Source of the DNA: Mycolicibacterium sp. P9-64
GTDB taxonomy: Bacteria; Actinomycetota; Actinomycetes; Mycobacteriales; Mycobacteriaceae
Assembly: GCF_008329605.1 (NCBI RefSeq)
Contig: NZ_NPKO01000010.1
Span: 221,357 to 285,356, forward strand
Direction: 5' to 3'
DNA length: 64,000 nt
Positions 38,267-46,879 of this stretch are shown one piece after another. Made by a program: the position numbers and the translations under genes. The first letter of the stretch is position 1; every line of letters begins with the position of its first letter. The notes under the pieces are model-generated. The model saw only the letters and a program-made list of their open reading frames with translations. It was not told where the DNA came from and ran no database searches.

Positions 38267-39321
38267 GACGCATTCCTCGCCGAGGGTAGGAACCGTGGAT
38301 CGGAGACGCCGTCTTCGATGACGTGTGTCTGCCGCATCAGGTCGAAGATGGACGCTTCGTCGTCTGCCCACGTCTGGTCGAAGCGGACGTCGTCGACCAC
38401 CCAGTCATGGCCGTCGACATAGGATTTGATGAAGTCGACGTCCTCAGGTGTGGCGACGGCGAAGTGTTGTGGGTATCGCTCGATGATCTCGTCGCGGTGG
38501 GCTCGCCATTCCCCAAGTCCGCGATCCCAGAGATCGAGGAAGGCGGACACCTCCCTGGGGTGACCCTCGGCCCAATCCTTGCGGGCCACGAACACATTCC
38601 CCATCGGACCGTCGTGGCCGGGTGCGTTGAGTTCGGCGAAGAGATCGGCCGATGACTTGCCGTCGTAGAGCGGACGGACGCTGCCGTTGCGTAGCTCGTT
38701 GACGGAGAGGTCGGGATAACAGATGCAGGCGTCGATCTCACCGCGGGCCAGGAGGCCGGACAAGTTCTGGATGTCGGCGACGACGAGGTCGAAGTCCGTG
38801 CCGCCGGTCAGATCCAGGTCGTGCATCTGCTTGATCAGGGCACTCCACACCAGCGTGCCGGAGACGGTGGTGAAGACGCCCAGCTTCCTACCGGTGAGAT
38901 CGGCGACGGACGCGGCCGGGTCGTCGGCCCGCACCATGATCCGACTGCGCTCGGTGTTGTACCGCCCGATGACGACCGTCTCGCGTTCGGTCTGCTCTTC
39001 CAAGCCGGGCACTTCGAACGACGCCGACGAGATGATGTCGGCGTGTCCGCCCGCAAAGAGGCCGAACTCGTCCCACGTGGCGGACGTCTCGATGCTGATG
39101 CCCGTGTCCTTCTCGAACTCGTCGACGATGCCCTCGTCGTGCATGTAGTCCCAGATGGGGTCCGGCGCGAAGGTGAAGCGGATGACGCCGTCTCGGGCGG
39201 CGCGCGACGATGCGGGACCACCCAGTCCGGCGGCGCAGCCGGTCGCGCCGGCGAGCATCGCACCGACGGTCACGAATGCGGTCACCACACCCATCGGTCG
39301 GTTCATGTGTAGGGGACGCAC
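38263..39321 (-). CDS. ABC importer substrate-binding lipoprotein (NMT1/THI5-like)
   Basis: 352 residues from GTG 39321 (ATG 39306 also possible). Lipoprotein signal VVTAFVTVGAMLAGATGC, lipobox AGATGC. Periplasmic-binding fold of the nitrate/sulfonate/pyrimidine-precursor group: ASATWDEFGLFAGGHADII, SVADLTGRKLGVFTTVSGTLVW, ARGEIDACICYPDLSVNEL. First gene of the minus operon, 128 bases from the PucR-type regulator. Probably captures the aromatic substrate. Confidence 0.9.
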   Translation of the reverse strand: MRPLHMNRPMGVVTAFVTVGAMLAGATGCAAGLGGPASSRAARDGVIRFTFAPDPIWDYMHDEGIVDEFEKDTGISIETSATWDEFGLFAGGHADIISSASFEVPGLEEQTERETVVIGRYNTERSRIMVRADDPAASVADLTGRKLGVFTTVSGTLVWSALIKQMHDLDLTGGTDFDLVVADIQNLSGLLARGEIDACICYPDLSVNELRNGSVRPLYDGKSSADLFAELNAPGHDGPMGNVFVARKDWAEGHPREVSAFLDLWDRGLGEWRAHRDEIIERYPQHFAVATPEDVDFIKSYVDGHDWVVDDVRFDQTWADDEASIFDLMRQTHVIEDGVSDPRFLPSARNAS

Positions 39322-39449
39322 GAGGATCGTCTCGCTTTCGGATTGTGATCGCTGTCACTGACAGCCATCACCTTGTCCCCGCGCGCCCACCCGCCACAAT
39401 GTCCTGGCGAACACACGTAGACGGATCGAATGTCCGTATCAACATGTCG

Positions 39450-41267
39450 CTACCGGGCGGTCGCCACATCGTGCACGGTCAGGGCAGCGCTGAACTGCAG
39501 TGTCGTTGACGGCTCGGCCAGTTCCACACCGCACAGCTGCTCGACCCTGCGAAGGCGTTGCGTCACCGTATTGGGGTGGATGTGCAGCGCACCCGCCGCC
39601 AGATTCCTGTCGTTCCTGCACGCGAAGTAGGTGCGCAGCGTGTCGACGAGATCGGTGTGGTGCGACTCGTCGTAATCGAACAGCGGCCCCAGGGTCCGCC
39701 GGGCGAAGGCGGCCAGCTGCGACGAGTCCTCGAGTTGGAGCAACAGGCCGATGACACCCAGATCAGCCAGCTGCACAACGGTATTCGTACGGCCAGCGCG
39801 TAGCGCGATGTCCAAGGCGCCCTTGGCCGTCCGGTAGGCCTCGGCATAGGAGGCCGCGCTCGCGGCGGGCTCTGCCGATACCGTCACGGTCGCGTCGACG
39901 TTCCTTGCCACCGAGCCCATGGCGCGCTGGACCAGAGCCGCGGCCGCGTCGCCCGACCCGATCGCCCGGCCCGGCTCGTCCTCCGCGATCGGCCACATGG
40001 TGACGATGTTGCCGCGGTGCATGGCCGACAGCGGGCGCGGTGTGTAGGGCCGAACCAAATCCCCGACGAGCGAGAGCGACCGTTGATAGACGCGGGGTTC
40101 GGCAGGCTCGCCCGCGGTGCTCAGCGCTCCGACGATCATGACGTGGGGACGCGTCAGGTCGTGGCCGAGCCGTAGCGCGCGTTGCAACACCTGCTCGGAG
40201 ATGACGGAACCACCGCCCAGGAGATCGGCAAGCAACTCACCGCGCAGGCGGTGCTCGACCTCGGCCGCGGTGCGCATTCGCAGCAGTTCCAGCGAGATCA
40301 CGATCGATGCGTGCTCGACGGCTCGGACACTGATGGGATCGAGCTCTGATTCCCTTGCGGGGAACCAGATTCGAGCTGCCGTGGCATCGTCGCCGAGTTT
40401 CGCGACCGACACGCTGAACCGGGCCTCGTCATCGGGACCGCGGCTCACCCGAACGGGCGTCGACGACGGTGTCTCGATGACTGCCGCCGCGCGCCACGCT
40501 GCATCCGGCAGTTCGGCCTCGTCTCCCGCGATCGCAAGGACCACATGGCGCGAATCGTCGATGAGCACCGGTCGGCCGATCAATTCGGCGAGGACCGCGG
40601 CGATACCGCTGAGACCGCCCGACCGAAGGGTCACCGCCAGCAGGCGTTCGTGGATCTGCTCCGAGCGGGTGAGCGCGTCGCGCTGCTCGCGCAGCGACTC
40701 GTTGAGCTGACGGAGCTGATCCAGCCTCCTTGCCGAGGTCAGTGCGATGGCCGCGTGGTTGGCCAGCAGTGCGAGGCGTTCGATCTCGTAGCCGGTGAAC
40801 GTATGGACGGGTGTGTAGTAGCCGTTCAGCGTTCCCAGCACCTCGTCACCGGCAATCAACGGCACGCAGACGATCGCCCGGTAGCCCTGTTCACGCGCGA
40901 CGCCGCCCCACGGGGTGAACTCGGGTTCGGCAGTGATGTCGCGGATCGCGACGGGACGGCCGCTCTGGAACGCCTGCTTCGAGGGCGAACCTCCGTCGAG
41001 GCGGACGGGCCGGTCGGTGTTGACGTGTTTGACGTAGTCCGCGGACAGGCCGCTCCAGCCGGTGATCACCAGGCTCTCGCCGGCCGGATCGGGGGTGAGC
41101 ACGCCACAGAAGTCGAAGCCGAGCAGCGTGCGCGCAGTATCCGCCACCTGGTCCAGGACGTGCTGGAGGTCCGCCGCCGACGTCGCCGCAGAGCTCAACG
41201 CGCGCAGCGCGCTCAGCCAGGTCAGGAGCTCCGCCCCTGGCTGTCGGCCCGGGTCAACCGTCGTCAC
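39450..41267 (-). CDS. GAF-domain PucR/CdaR-type transcriptional regulator
   Basis: 605 residues. GAF domain at about 30-180 (LLGFDFCGVLTPDPAG, YRAIVCVPLIAGDEVLGTLNGYY), a short coiled-coil-like linker (RQLNESLREQRDALTRSEQIHER), a middle PucR region, and a C-terminal helix-turn-helix (LRTYFACRNDRNLAAGALH, HPNTVTQRLRRVEQL). Such proteins activate catabolic operons on binding small aromatic or purine-like effectors. It lies between the importer/hydroxylase operon and the divergent dehydrogenase operon, and is the obvious regulator of both. Confidence 0.9.
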   Translation of the reverse strand: MTTVDPGRQPGAELLTWLSALRALSSAATSAADLQHVLDQVADTARTLLGFDFCGVLTPDPAGESLVITGWSGLSADYVKHVNTDRPVRLDGGSPSKQAFQSGRPVAIRDITAEPEFTPWGGVAREQGYRAIVCVPLIAGDEVLGTLNGYYTPVHTFTGYEIERLALLANHAAIALTSARRLDQLRQLNESLREQRDALTRSEQIHERLLAVTLRSGGLSGIAAVLAELIGRPVLIDDSRHVVLAIAGDEAELPDAAWRAAAVIETPSSTPVRVSRGPDDEARFSVSVAKLGDDATAARIWFPARESELDPISVRAVEHASIVISLELLRMRTAAEVEHRLRGELLADLLGGGSVISEQVLQRALRLGHDLTRPHVMIVGALSTAGEPAEPRVYQRSLSLVGDLVRPYTPRPLSAMHRGNIVTMWPIAEDEPGRAIGSGDAAAALVQRAMGSVARNVDATVTVSAEPAASAASYAEAYRTAKGALDIALRAGRTNTVVQLADLGVIGLLLQLEDSSQLAAFARRTLGPLFDYDESHHTDLVDTLRTYFACRNDRNLAAGALHIHPNTVTQRLRRVEQLCGVELAEPSTTLQFSAALTVHDVATAR

Positions 41268-41370
41268 GCATCCACCATCCCACGACGGGTGTCACGAATG
41301 ACATGCTTTGTGAGAAACAGTGTGGGCGCCAACATTGAGCCAGCGCCGCGGTGTGACGACACTCATACCC

Positions 41371-42852
41371 ATGACCCAGGCAGCCATCGACACGAATCCA
41401 CACCCGGCGGCAGCACTACGCAGCATCGTCAATCCCGCGACCGGCGCCGTCATCGACACCGTCGCCGAGCAGGGACCCGATGCCGTGGACGCGGCCGTGG
41501 CCTCGGCGCTCGCGGCCTTCGGCGGCGGTACCTGGCCGGCCATGGTCCGCAGCGAACGGGCCCGACTGCTGCTCCGCATGGCCGACGCGATCGAGGCCGA
41601 CTCGGAGCGCCTGTACCGGCTCGAGGCCCTCAACAACGGTCGACCGATCACCGAGACCCGCGCCCAATTGTCGCGGGTGCCGGAGTGGTTCCGCTACAAC
41701 GCGGGCCTGCTCGCCGCCCAGCGTCAGGCCGTACTGCCCAGCGACGGGCCGTATCTGACCTACCAGCAGCGGGTTCCACTCGGGGTGTGCGGCATCATCA
41801 CGCCGTTCAATCACCCACTGCTCATCCTGGCGCGGAGCCTGTCCGCCGCCCTGGCGAACGGCAACACCGTCGTGGTCAAGCCCTCGGAGCTCACCCCGCT
41901 GACCACCCTTGCTCTGCTCGACATCCTCAACCGGGCCGGCCTGCCCGACGGCGTCGTCAACGTGGTGACCGGTGGCCGTGACGCGGGCATTCGGCTGACC
42001 CAGCATCCCGACGTCGCCAAGATCACGCTGACCGGCGGCACCGAGGCGGGCCGCGCGGCAGCGCTGGCCACCGCCGCTCGATTCGCCAGGGTGACGGCGG
42101 AACTCGGCGGCAAGACCCCGGTCATCGTCTTCGACGACGTCGACCCCGTGGCCGCCGCGGAGGGAGCGGCCTTCGCAGCGTTCGTCGCCGCAGGCCAATC
42201 CTGCGTCGCAGGGTCACGATTCCTGGTGCAGCGGGCCACCTACGACGCGTTCGTCACCGCGCTGGCCGCCCGCGCCGCGGCGATCCGCATTGGTGATCCG
42301 ACCCTGCCGGACACCCAGATGGGACCACTCATCAGCGCGCGGCAGCGGGACAAGGTGCGCGAGCTCATCGACGCCGGGATCGCCGAAGGCGCCCGACTCG
42401 CCGCCGGTGGCGGTCAGCCGAATCTGCCAGAACCGTTGTGCGCGGGCTTCTTTCTCGAGCCGACCGTACTCGCCGACGCCACCATGGCGATGACGGTGGC
42501 GCGAGAGGAGATCTTCGGCCCGGTCGCCGTCGTGATCCCCTTCGACGACGAGGCCGATGCCGTGCGGATGGCGAACGACAACCGCTATGGCCTTGGCGCC
42601 GGGGTGTGGACCACCGACATCAGTCGAGCGCACCGCGTCGCGTCGGCCATCGTGGCAGGCATGGTGTGGATCAACGACCATCACCGACTCGAACCCTCCT
42701 TGCCGTGGGGCGGGGTGAAGGAGTCCGGCGTCGGCAAGGACGCAGGGTCGGAGTCCTTCGACGACTTCTCCTGGGTCAAGACCATCGTCACACGGACCGC
42801 GTCCGAGCCCGTCGACTGGTACGGCGGCCGCGAGCAGGGACGGTTGAACTGA
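41371..42852 (+). CDS. NAD(P)-dependent aldehyde dehydrogenase
   Basis: 493 residues from ATG 41371. Complete ALDH: FNHPLLILARSL and VVKPSELTP for cofactor binding, TGGTEAGRAA, catalytic Glu in AELGGKTPVIVF, nucleophile Cys in AAGQSCVAGSRFLV, and EEIFGPVAVVIPF. Oxidises an aldehyde to an acid; in this operon probably a semialdehyde produced by ring cleavage. First gene of the plus operon; its TGA overlaps the MFS ATG. Confidence 0.94.
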   Translation: MTQAAIDTNPHPAAALRSIVNPATGAVIDTVAEQGPDAVDAAVASALAAFGGGTWPAMVRSERARLLLRMADAIEADSERLYRLEALNNGRPITETRAQLSRVPEWFRYNAGLLAAQRQAVLPSDGPYLTYQQRVPLGVCGIITPFNHPLLILARSLSAALANGNTVVVKPSELTPLTTLALLDILNRAGLPDGVVNVVTGGRDAGIRLTQHPDVAKITLTGGTEAGRAAALATAARFARVTAELGGKTPVIVFDDVDPVAAAEGAAFAAFVAAGQSCVAGSRFLVQRATYDAFVTALAARAAAIRIGDPTLPDTQMGPLISARQRDKVRELIDAGIAEGARLAAGGGQPNLPEPLCAGFFLEPTVLADATMAMTVAREEIFGPVAVVIPFDDEADAVRMANDNRYGLGAGVWTTDISRAHRVASAIVAGMVWINDHHRLEPSLPWGGVKESGVGKDAGSESFDDFSWVKTIVTRTASEPVDWYGGREQGRLN

Positions 42853-44231
42853 TGAGCATCCAAAGATCGACTTCGGCGCGGAATTCGGCGCACAAGTCGG
42901 GTTTCCGCGCCGAAATCACCAGAACCCAGTGGCTGGTGCTCGCAGGCACGACGCTGGGGTGGGGCCTCGACGGTTTTGCAGGCAGCCTGTACATCCTCGT
43001 GCTCGGACCCGCGATGGGCGAGCTACTGCCGAACAGCGGTGTGCAGGTCAGCCCCGCGACCATCGGCTACTACGGCGGCGCGACCGTCGCGCTGTTCCTG
43101 ATCGGCTGGGCAACCGGAGGAATCCTCTTCGGCGTCCTCGCTGACCGATTCGGACGCACCAGGGTGCTCTCGGTCGGGATCCTGACCTACGCGATCTTCA
43201 GCGCACTGGCGGCGTTCGCCGACACCTGGTGGCAGCTGGGCATACTGCGCTTCATCGCCGGACTCGGCTCCGGTGTCGAAGCTCCGGTCGGCGCCGCCCT
43301 GATCGCCGAGACCTGGCGCAACCGCTTCCGGGCCCGCGCTGGTGGAATCATGATGTCCGGGTACGCGTTCGGATTCTTCGCGGCCGCCGCCGCCTACGCC
43401 CTGCTTGGCGAGCACGGCTGGCGGTTCATGCTGGCGCTAGCCGGGTTGCCCGCGCTCCTCGTCTGGTTCATTCGTCGCTACGTCCCGGAGCCGCCCGAGA
43501 TCTCGGCGCACCTGGAGGCGCGCCGCGAGCGGAAACGACTGGGCGCCATGGCCGATCACGACCGATTTGCACTCCGGCGACTGATCGAAGCTCCGCTGCG
43601 GCGGCCGATGCTCATCTGCACGGCGCTCGCCACCGGTGCGCTGATCGCCTTCTGGAGCGTCACCACCTGGTACCCCCAAATCATCCGTCAGATCACCGCG
43701 GCGGACGAGCTGCCGAACGGGATCGCCGACCATCGGGTGGCCGTGGCCGCGATGCTGTTCAACGCCGGCGGCATCGTCGGTTACGCCTCCTGGGGTTTCG
43801 TCGCCGACGCCATCGGCCGTCGCAGGGCATTCCTGCTGAGCTTCGCCGTATCCGCCGTCGCCGTTGCGTGGGCCTTCCCCTTCGACCGCAGCTACAGCGA
43901 ATACCTGATCGCGCTGCCGTTCCTCGGCTTCGGACTGTTCGGCGCCCTGTCGGGCACGTTCATCTACGCCCCCGAACTGTTCCCTCCGAGCGTGCGCGCG
44001 ACGGCTCTTGCGGTGTGCAACAGCGTCGGTCGTTACGTAACCGCACTGGGCCCGTTGACCGCCGGGGCGATCGCCACCTCCTGGTTCGACGGCAACCTCG
44101 GACTGGCCACCGCATCGGTGACCGCGCTCGGCTTGATCGCCGTCGTCGGACTCGCGTTCGCCCGCGAAACGCGCGGTGAACCCATGCCGTCGGATCCCAG
44201 CATCCAACTCACCGAGAAGAGCGAGTCATGA
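42852..44231 (+). CDS. MFS transporter (aromatic acid/metabolite:H+ symporter type)
   Basis: 459 residues, 12 membrane segments. Helix 1 carries WGLDGFAGSLYIL, loop 2-3 GVLADRFGRTRVLS and the second-half counterpart GFVADAIGRRRAFL; YAPELFPPSVRATALA is typical of sugar-porter-like and aromatic-acid carriers. Overlaps both the aldehyde dehydrogenase and the flavoprotein gene by one to four bases. Probably imports the pathway substrate or an intermediate. Confidence 0.92.
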   Translation: MSIQRSTSARNSAHKSGFRAEITRTQWLVLAGTTLGWGLDGFAGSLYILVLGPAMGELLPNSGVQVSPATIGYYGGATVALFLIGWATGGILFGVLADRFGRTRVLSVGILTYAIFSALAAFADTWWQLGILRFIAGLGSGVEAPVGAALIAETWRNRFRARAGGIMMSGYAFGFFAAAAAYALLGEHGWRFMLALAGLPALLVWFIRRYVPEPPEISAHLEARRERKRLGAMADHDRFALRRLIEAPLRRPMLICTALATGALIAFWSVTTWYPQIIRQITAADELPNGIADHRVAVAAMLFNAGGIVGYASWGFVADAIGRRRAFLLSFAVSAVAVAWAFPFDRSYSEYLIALPFLGFGLFGALSGTFIYAPELFPPSVRATALAVCNSVGRYVTALGPLTAGAIATSWFDGNLGLATASVTALGLIAVVGLAFARETRGEPMPSDPSIQLTEKSES

Positions 44232-45418
44232 CCGAGTACACAGGAGCATCCGCCATCGTCATCGGCGGCTCGATCGGAGGCCTCACCACGGCGCTGTTGC
44301 TGCGGGACCTCGGATTCGCGGTGGACGTCTACGAGCGCACCGCCACCGCATTGGACGGCCGGGGCAGCGGCATCGTCCTGCAGCCCGACACCGTCCGCTG
44401 GTTCACCGAGCGCAGCACGCAGAATCTGGCCGACCTGAGTACGTCGACCTCCTACGTGCAGTACCTCGACCGCAGCGGCGACGTGGTGTTCCGCGAGAAC
44501 TGCACGTGGACCTACACGTCGTGGGGGACCTTCTACCGGGCCCTGCTGGCCGACTTTGGCACCGAGCACTACCACTACGGCGAATACGCCTGCGGCTTCG
44601 ATCAATACGACGATTTCGCGACGGTGCGGTTCGTCAGCGGACGGGTCGAGTCCGCCGACCTGGTGGTGTTCGCCGACGGCGTCACCTCGGTGGCGCGGGA
44701 GCGGTTCGACCCCGACGCCGGCCTGCGCTACTCCGGCTACATCGGCTGGCGCGGCACCCTGCCGGTGCGTGACCTCGACGACAAGACGCGCGAGGTACTC
44801 CAGGACGCCATCACCTACGACGTCGTGCCCAACTCGCACATCACGATGTATCCGATTCCCGGTGAAGGTGGTCTTGATCTCGACGACCAGCTGATGAACT
44901 ACGTCTGGTACCGCAACGTCCCCGCCGGACCCGAACTCACCGAGATGTGCATCGACAAGCGGGGAATCCCCGGCTCCGTGTCCGTGCACCCCGGTCAGGT
45001 CCAGGACCGCTACGTCGCAGAGATGAAGCGGGACGCCGCCGAGCTGCTGGCTCCCGCGGTGGCTTCGGTGGTGACGACCACGAAAACACCCTACGTACAA
45101 GTGGTTTCCGACGCCAGGTCGTCGCGGATGGCGATGGGCCGGGTGGCGCTGATCGGCGACGCCGCCTGCGCGGCGCGACCGCACGCCGCAGCCGGGACGG
45201 CAAAGGCGGCAGCGGACGGCTGGGCACTGGCTGCGGCGCTGAGGGATGCCGGTGGCGACATCCGGGCCGCCCTGACCAAGTGGGAGCCGGCTCAGCTGCA
45301 TCTGAGCGACTCGCTGCTGCGGCGCGTCGTGTCGATGGGTGAACGATCCCAGTTCTCCAACACCTGGACGCCGGGCGATCCCGACCTCCGTTTCGGCCTG
45401 TACGGGCCGGGCCGCTAA
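44228..45418 (+). CDS. FAD-dependent monooxygenase (2,6-dihydroxypyridine 3-monooxygenase-like), copy 2
   Basis: 396 residues. Very DHPH-like along its whole length: VIGGSIGGLTTALLLRDLGF, VYERTATALDGRGSGIVLQP, YSGYIGWRGTLPV, MYPIPGEGG and NYVWYRNV, VVSDARSSRMAMGRVALIGD followed by AACAARPHAAAGTAKAAADG. DHPH adds a hydroxyl at C3 of 2,6-dihydroxypyridine in nicotine breakdown. Closer to DHPH than copy 1 by eye. Third gene of the plus operon. A pyridine substrate is inferred; other dihydroxylated rings are possible. Confidence 0.88.
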   Translation: MTEYTGASAIVIGGSIGGLTTALLLRDLGFAVDVYERTATALDGRGSGIVLQPDTVRWFTERSTQNLADLSTSTSYVQYLDRSGDVVFRENCTWTYTSWGTFYRALLADFGTEHYHYGEYACGFDQYDDFATVRFVSGRVESADLVVFADGVTSVARERFDPDAGLRYSGYIGWRGTLPVRDLDDKTREVLQDAITYDVVPNSHITMYPIPGEGGLDLDDQLMNYVWYRNVPAGPELTEMCIDKRGIPGSVSVHPGQVQDRYVAEMKRDAAELLAPAVASVVTTTKTPYVQVVSDARSSRMAMGRVALIGDAACAARPHAAAGTAKAAADGWALAAALRDAGGDIRAALTKWEPAQLHLSDSLLRRVVSMGERSQFSNTWTPGDPDLRFGLYGPGR

Positions 45419-45443
45419 CTCACCGCTTCCGAAGGGAATCATC

Positions 45444-45893
45444 ATGACCGACAACAGTTTCTTGAGCGATCTGCCCCTGGCAGGCGAGCTCGTCGCCTCC
45501 GATTTCGAGAGCTGGCCGGACTGGCTCAAGACCGAGTTCGCCGAGCACGCGTTCGACGGCGAGGTCGGTTCGCGTCTGCTCAGCGAGGACGGGCGGGTCC
45601 GGGTCTGGGAGATCCGGCTCGCCCCCGGCGAACGCTGGCACGCCCACCGCCACGTGCTCGACTACTTCTGGACTGCGATCAACGCCGGGAGCAGTCGTCA
45701 GCACACCCATGACGGTACTGTGCGCGAAGTGTCCTACCAGGCTGGCGAAACCCGCCATTTCACTTTCGGTACAGGTGAATACCTGCTGCACGACATCGAG
45801 AACATCGGCGCGGGTGAGCTGATCTTCACCACCGTGGAGCACCTCGACAGTGCCAATGCGCCGCTGCCGATCTCGCGGGGTGCGGCGCTGTGA
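45444..45893 (+). CDS. Small cupin-fold protein
   Basis: 149 residues from ATG 45444 with GAAGGGA upstream. One cupin barrel: RVRVWEIRLAPGERWHAHRHVLDYFWTA gives metal-ligand candidates (HAHRH), with YQAGETRHFTFGTGEYLLHDIENIG for the second half. Could be a ring-cleavage or isomerase partner, or a non-catalytic cupin. Stop overlaps the amidohydrolase GTG. In-frame codons upstream of 45444 overlap the flavoprotein gene and are rejected. Confidence 0.82.
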   Translation: MTDNSFLSDLPLAGELVASDFESWPDWLKTEFAEHAFDGEVGSRLLSEDGRVRVWEIRLAPGERWHAHRHVLDYFWTAINAGSSRQHTHDGTVREVSYQAGETRHFTFGTGEYLLHDIENIGAGELIFTTVEHLDSANAPLPISRGAAL

Positions 45894-46879
45894 TCACCAC
45901 CCCGCTGGCCGACGGCGTGATCGACGTCCATGCGCACTGGATTCCGAGGGAGCTCTTCGGCCTTCCCGGCACTGGACCGCACGGGGAGATGCACGACCGC
46001 GACGGCGAGCTGTACCTCGGGGACCTCCCGCTGTCCATCGCGACGAGCTCGATGAGCGACGTGTCGGCCATTCGTGCCGACATGGCGCGTGCCGACGTCG
46101 GGGTCCGCGTCCTCTCCGCCCCGCCGTTCGCGTTCCCCCTCGAATCCGGTTCCGAGGCAGACGCTTACGTCAGGGCCTTCAACACGGCGTTGACGGACGT
46201 GGTGGCGGACGCCAACGGTGCGCTGCTGGGCCTGGGGATGGTCACGCTCGAGGATTCCGCGTCGGCGACCGCCCAGCTGGAGGAGTTGGCGCAGACCGAG
46301 GGCATGGCGGGCGTGGCGATCCCGCCGCTGGCGAACGGTAGCTCGCTCGACGGCCGGGCGCTGCACCACGTGCTCAGCGAGGCGACGCGCCTGGACCTGG
46401 CGGTGCTCGTCCACCCGATGCAGCTTCCGCGGCCGGAATGGTCGGCGTACTACCTGACGAATCTGATCGGCAATCCCGTCGAATCCACCACCGCCGTCGC
46501 GTCGCTGATCCTCAGCGGCATCAAGGATGCACTGCCGAAGCTTCGGATCTGCTTCGTGCACGGCGGAGGTTGTGCACCAGGGCTTCTCGGTCGCTGGACC
46601 CACGGCTGGACGATGCGGGCCGACGTCTGGCGAGCGACCACCCGGCCGCCGGCCGAGCCGTTCGGAGAGCTCTACTTCGACACCGTCACCCATGACGCCC
46701 ACCAGCTCGAGCTCCTGTGCGAGCTGGCAGGCACGGACAAAGTCGTCTGCGGTAGCGACTATCCGTTCGACATGGCGGAAGCGGATCCGGCCCGGTTCGC
46801 CATCGACCACGGTCCGGGCCGTGCCGCGTTGGTTCGGGCCGCGCGGGCCTACCTCGGCATCCCAGAAGCGGAGTCCTGA
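45890..46879 (+). CDS. ACMSD-type amidohydrolase/decarboxylase (amidohydrolase 2)
   Basis: 329 residues from GTG. Metal ligands are VIDVHAHWIP (HxH), a His in VLVHPMQLP, another in CFVHGGGCAPGLLGRW, and the catalytic Asp in VVCGSDYPFDM. This is the 2-amino-3-carboxymuconate-semialdehyde decarboxylase/gamma-resorcylate decarboxylase pattern: non-oxidative decarboxylation or hydrolysis of ring-cleavage products. Fifth gene of the plus operon; TGA overlaps the OYE ATG by one base. Confidence 0.9.
   Translation: MITTPLADGVIDVHAHWIPRELFGLPGTGPHGEMHDRDGELYLGDLPLSIATSSMSDVSAIRADMARADVGVRVLSAPPFAFPLESGSEADAYVRAFNTALTDVVADANGALLGLGMVTLEDSASATAQLEELAQTEGMAGVAIPPLANGSSLDGRALHHVLSEATRLDLAVLVHPMQLPRPEWSAYYLTNLIGNPVESTTAVASLILSGIKDALPKLRICFVHGGGCAPGLLGRWTHGWTMRADVWRATTRPPAEPFGELYFDTVTHDAHQLELLCELAGTDKVVCGSDYPFDMAEADPARFAIDHGPGRAALVRAARAYLGIPEAES

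Noticed and set aside
40545..41981. A 478-codon plus-strand frame
   Set aside because: It runs antisense through the PucR-type regulator and out of frame through the aldehyde dehydrogenase; no family resemblance.
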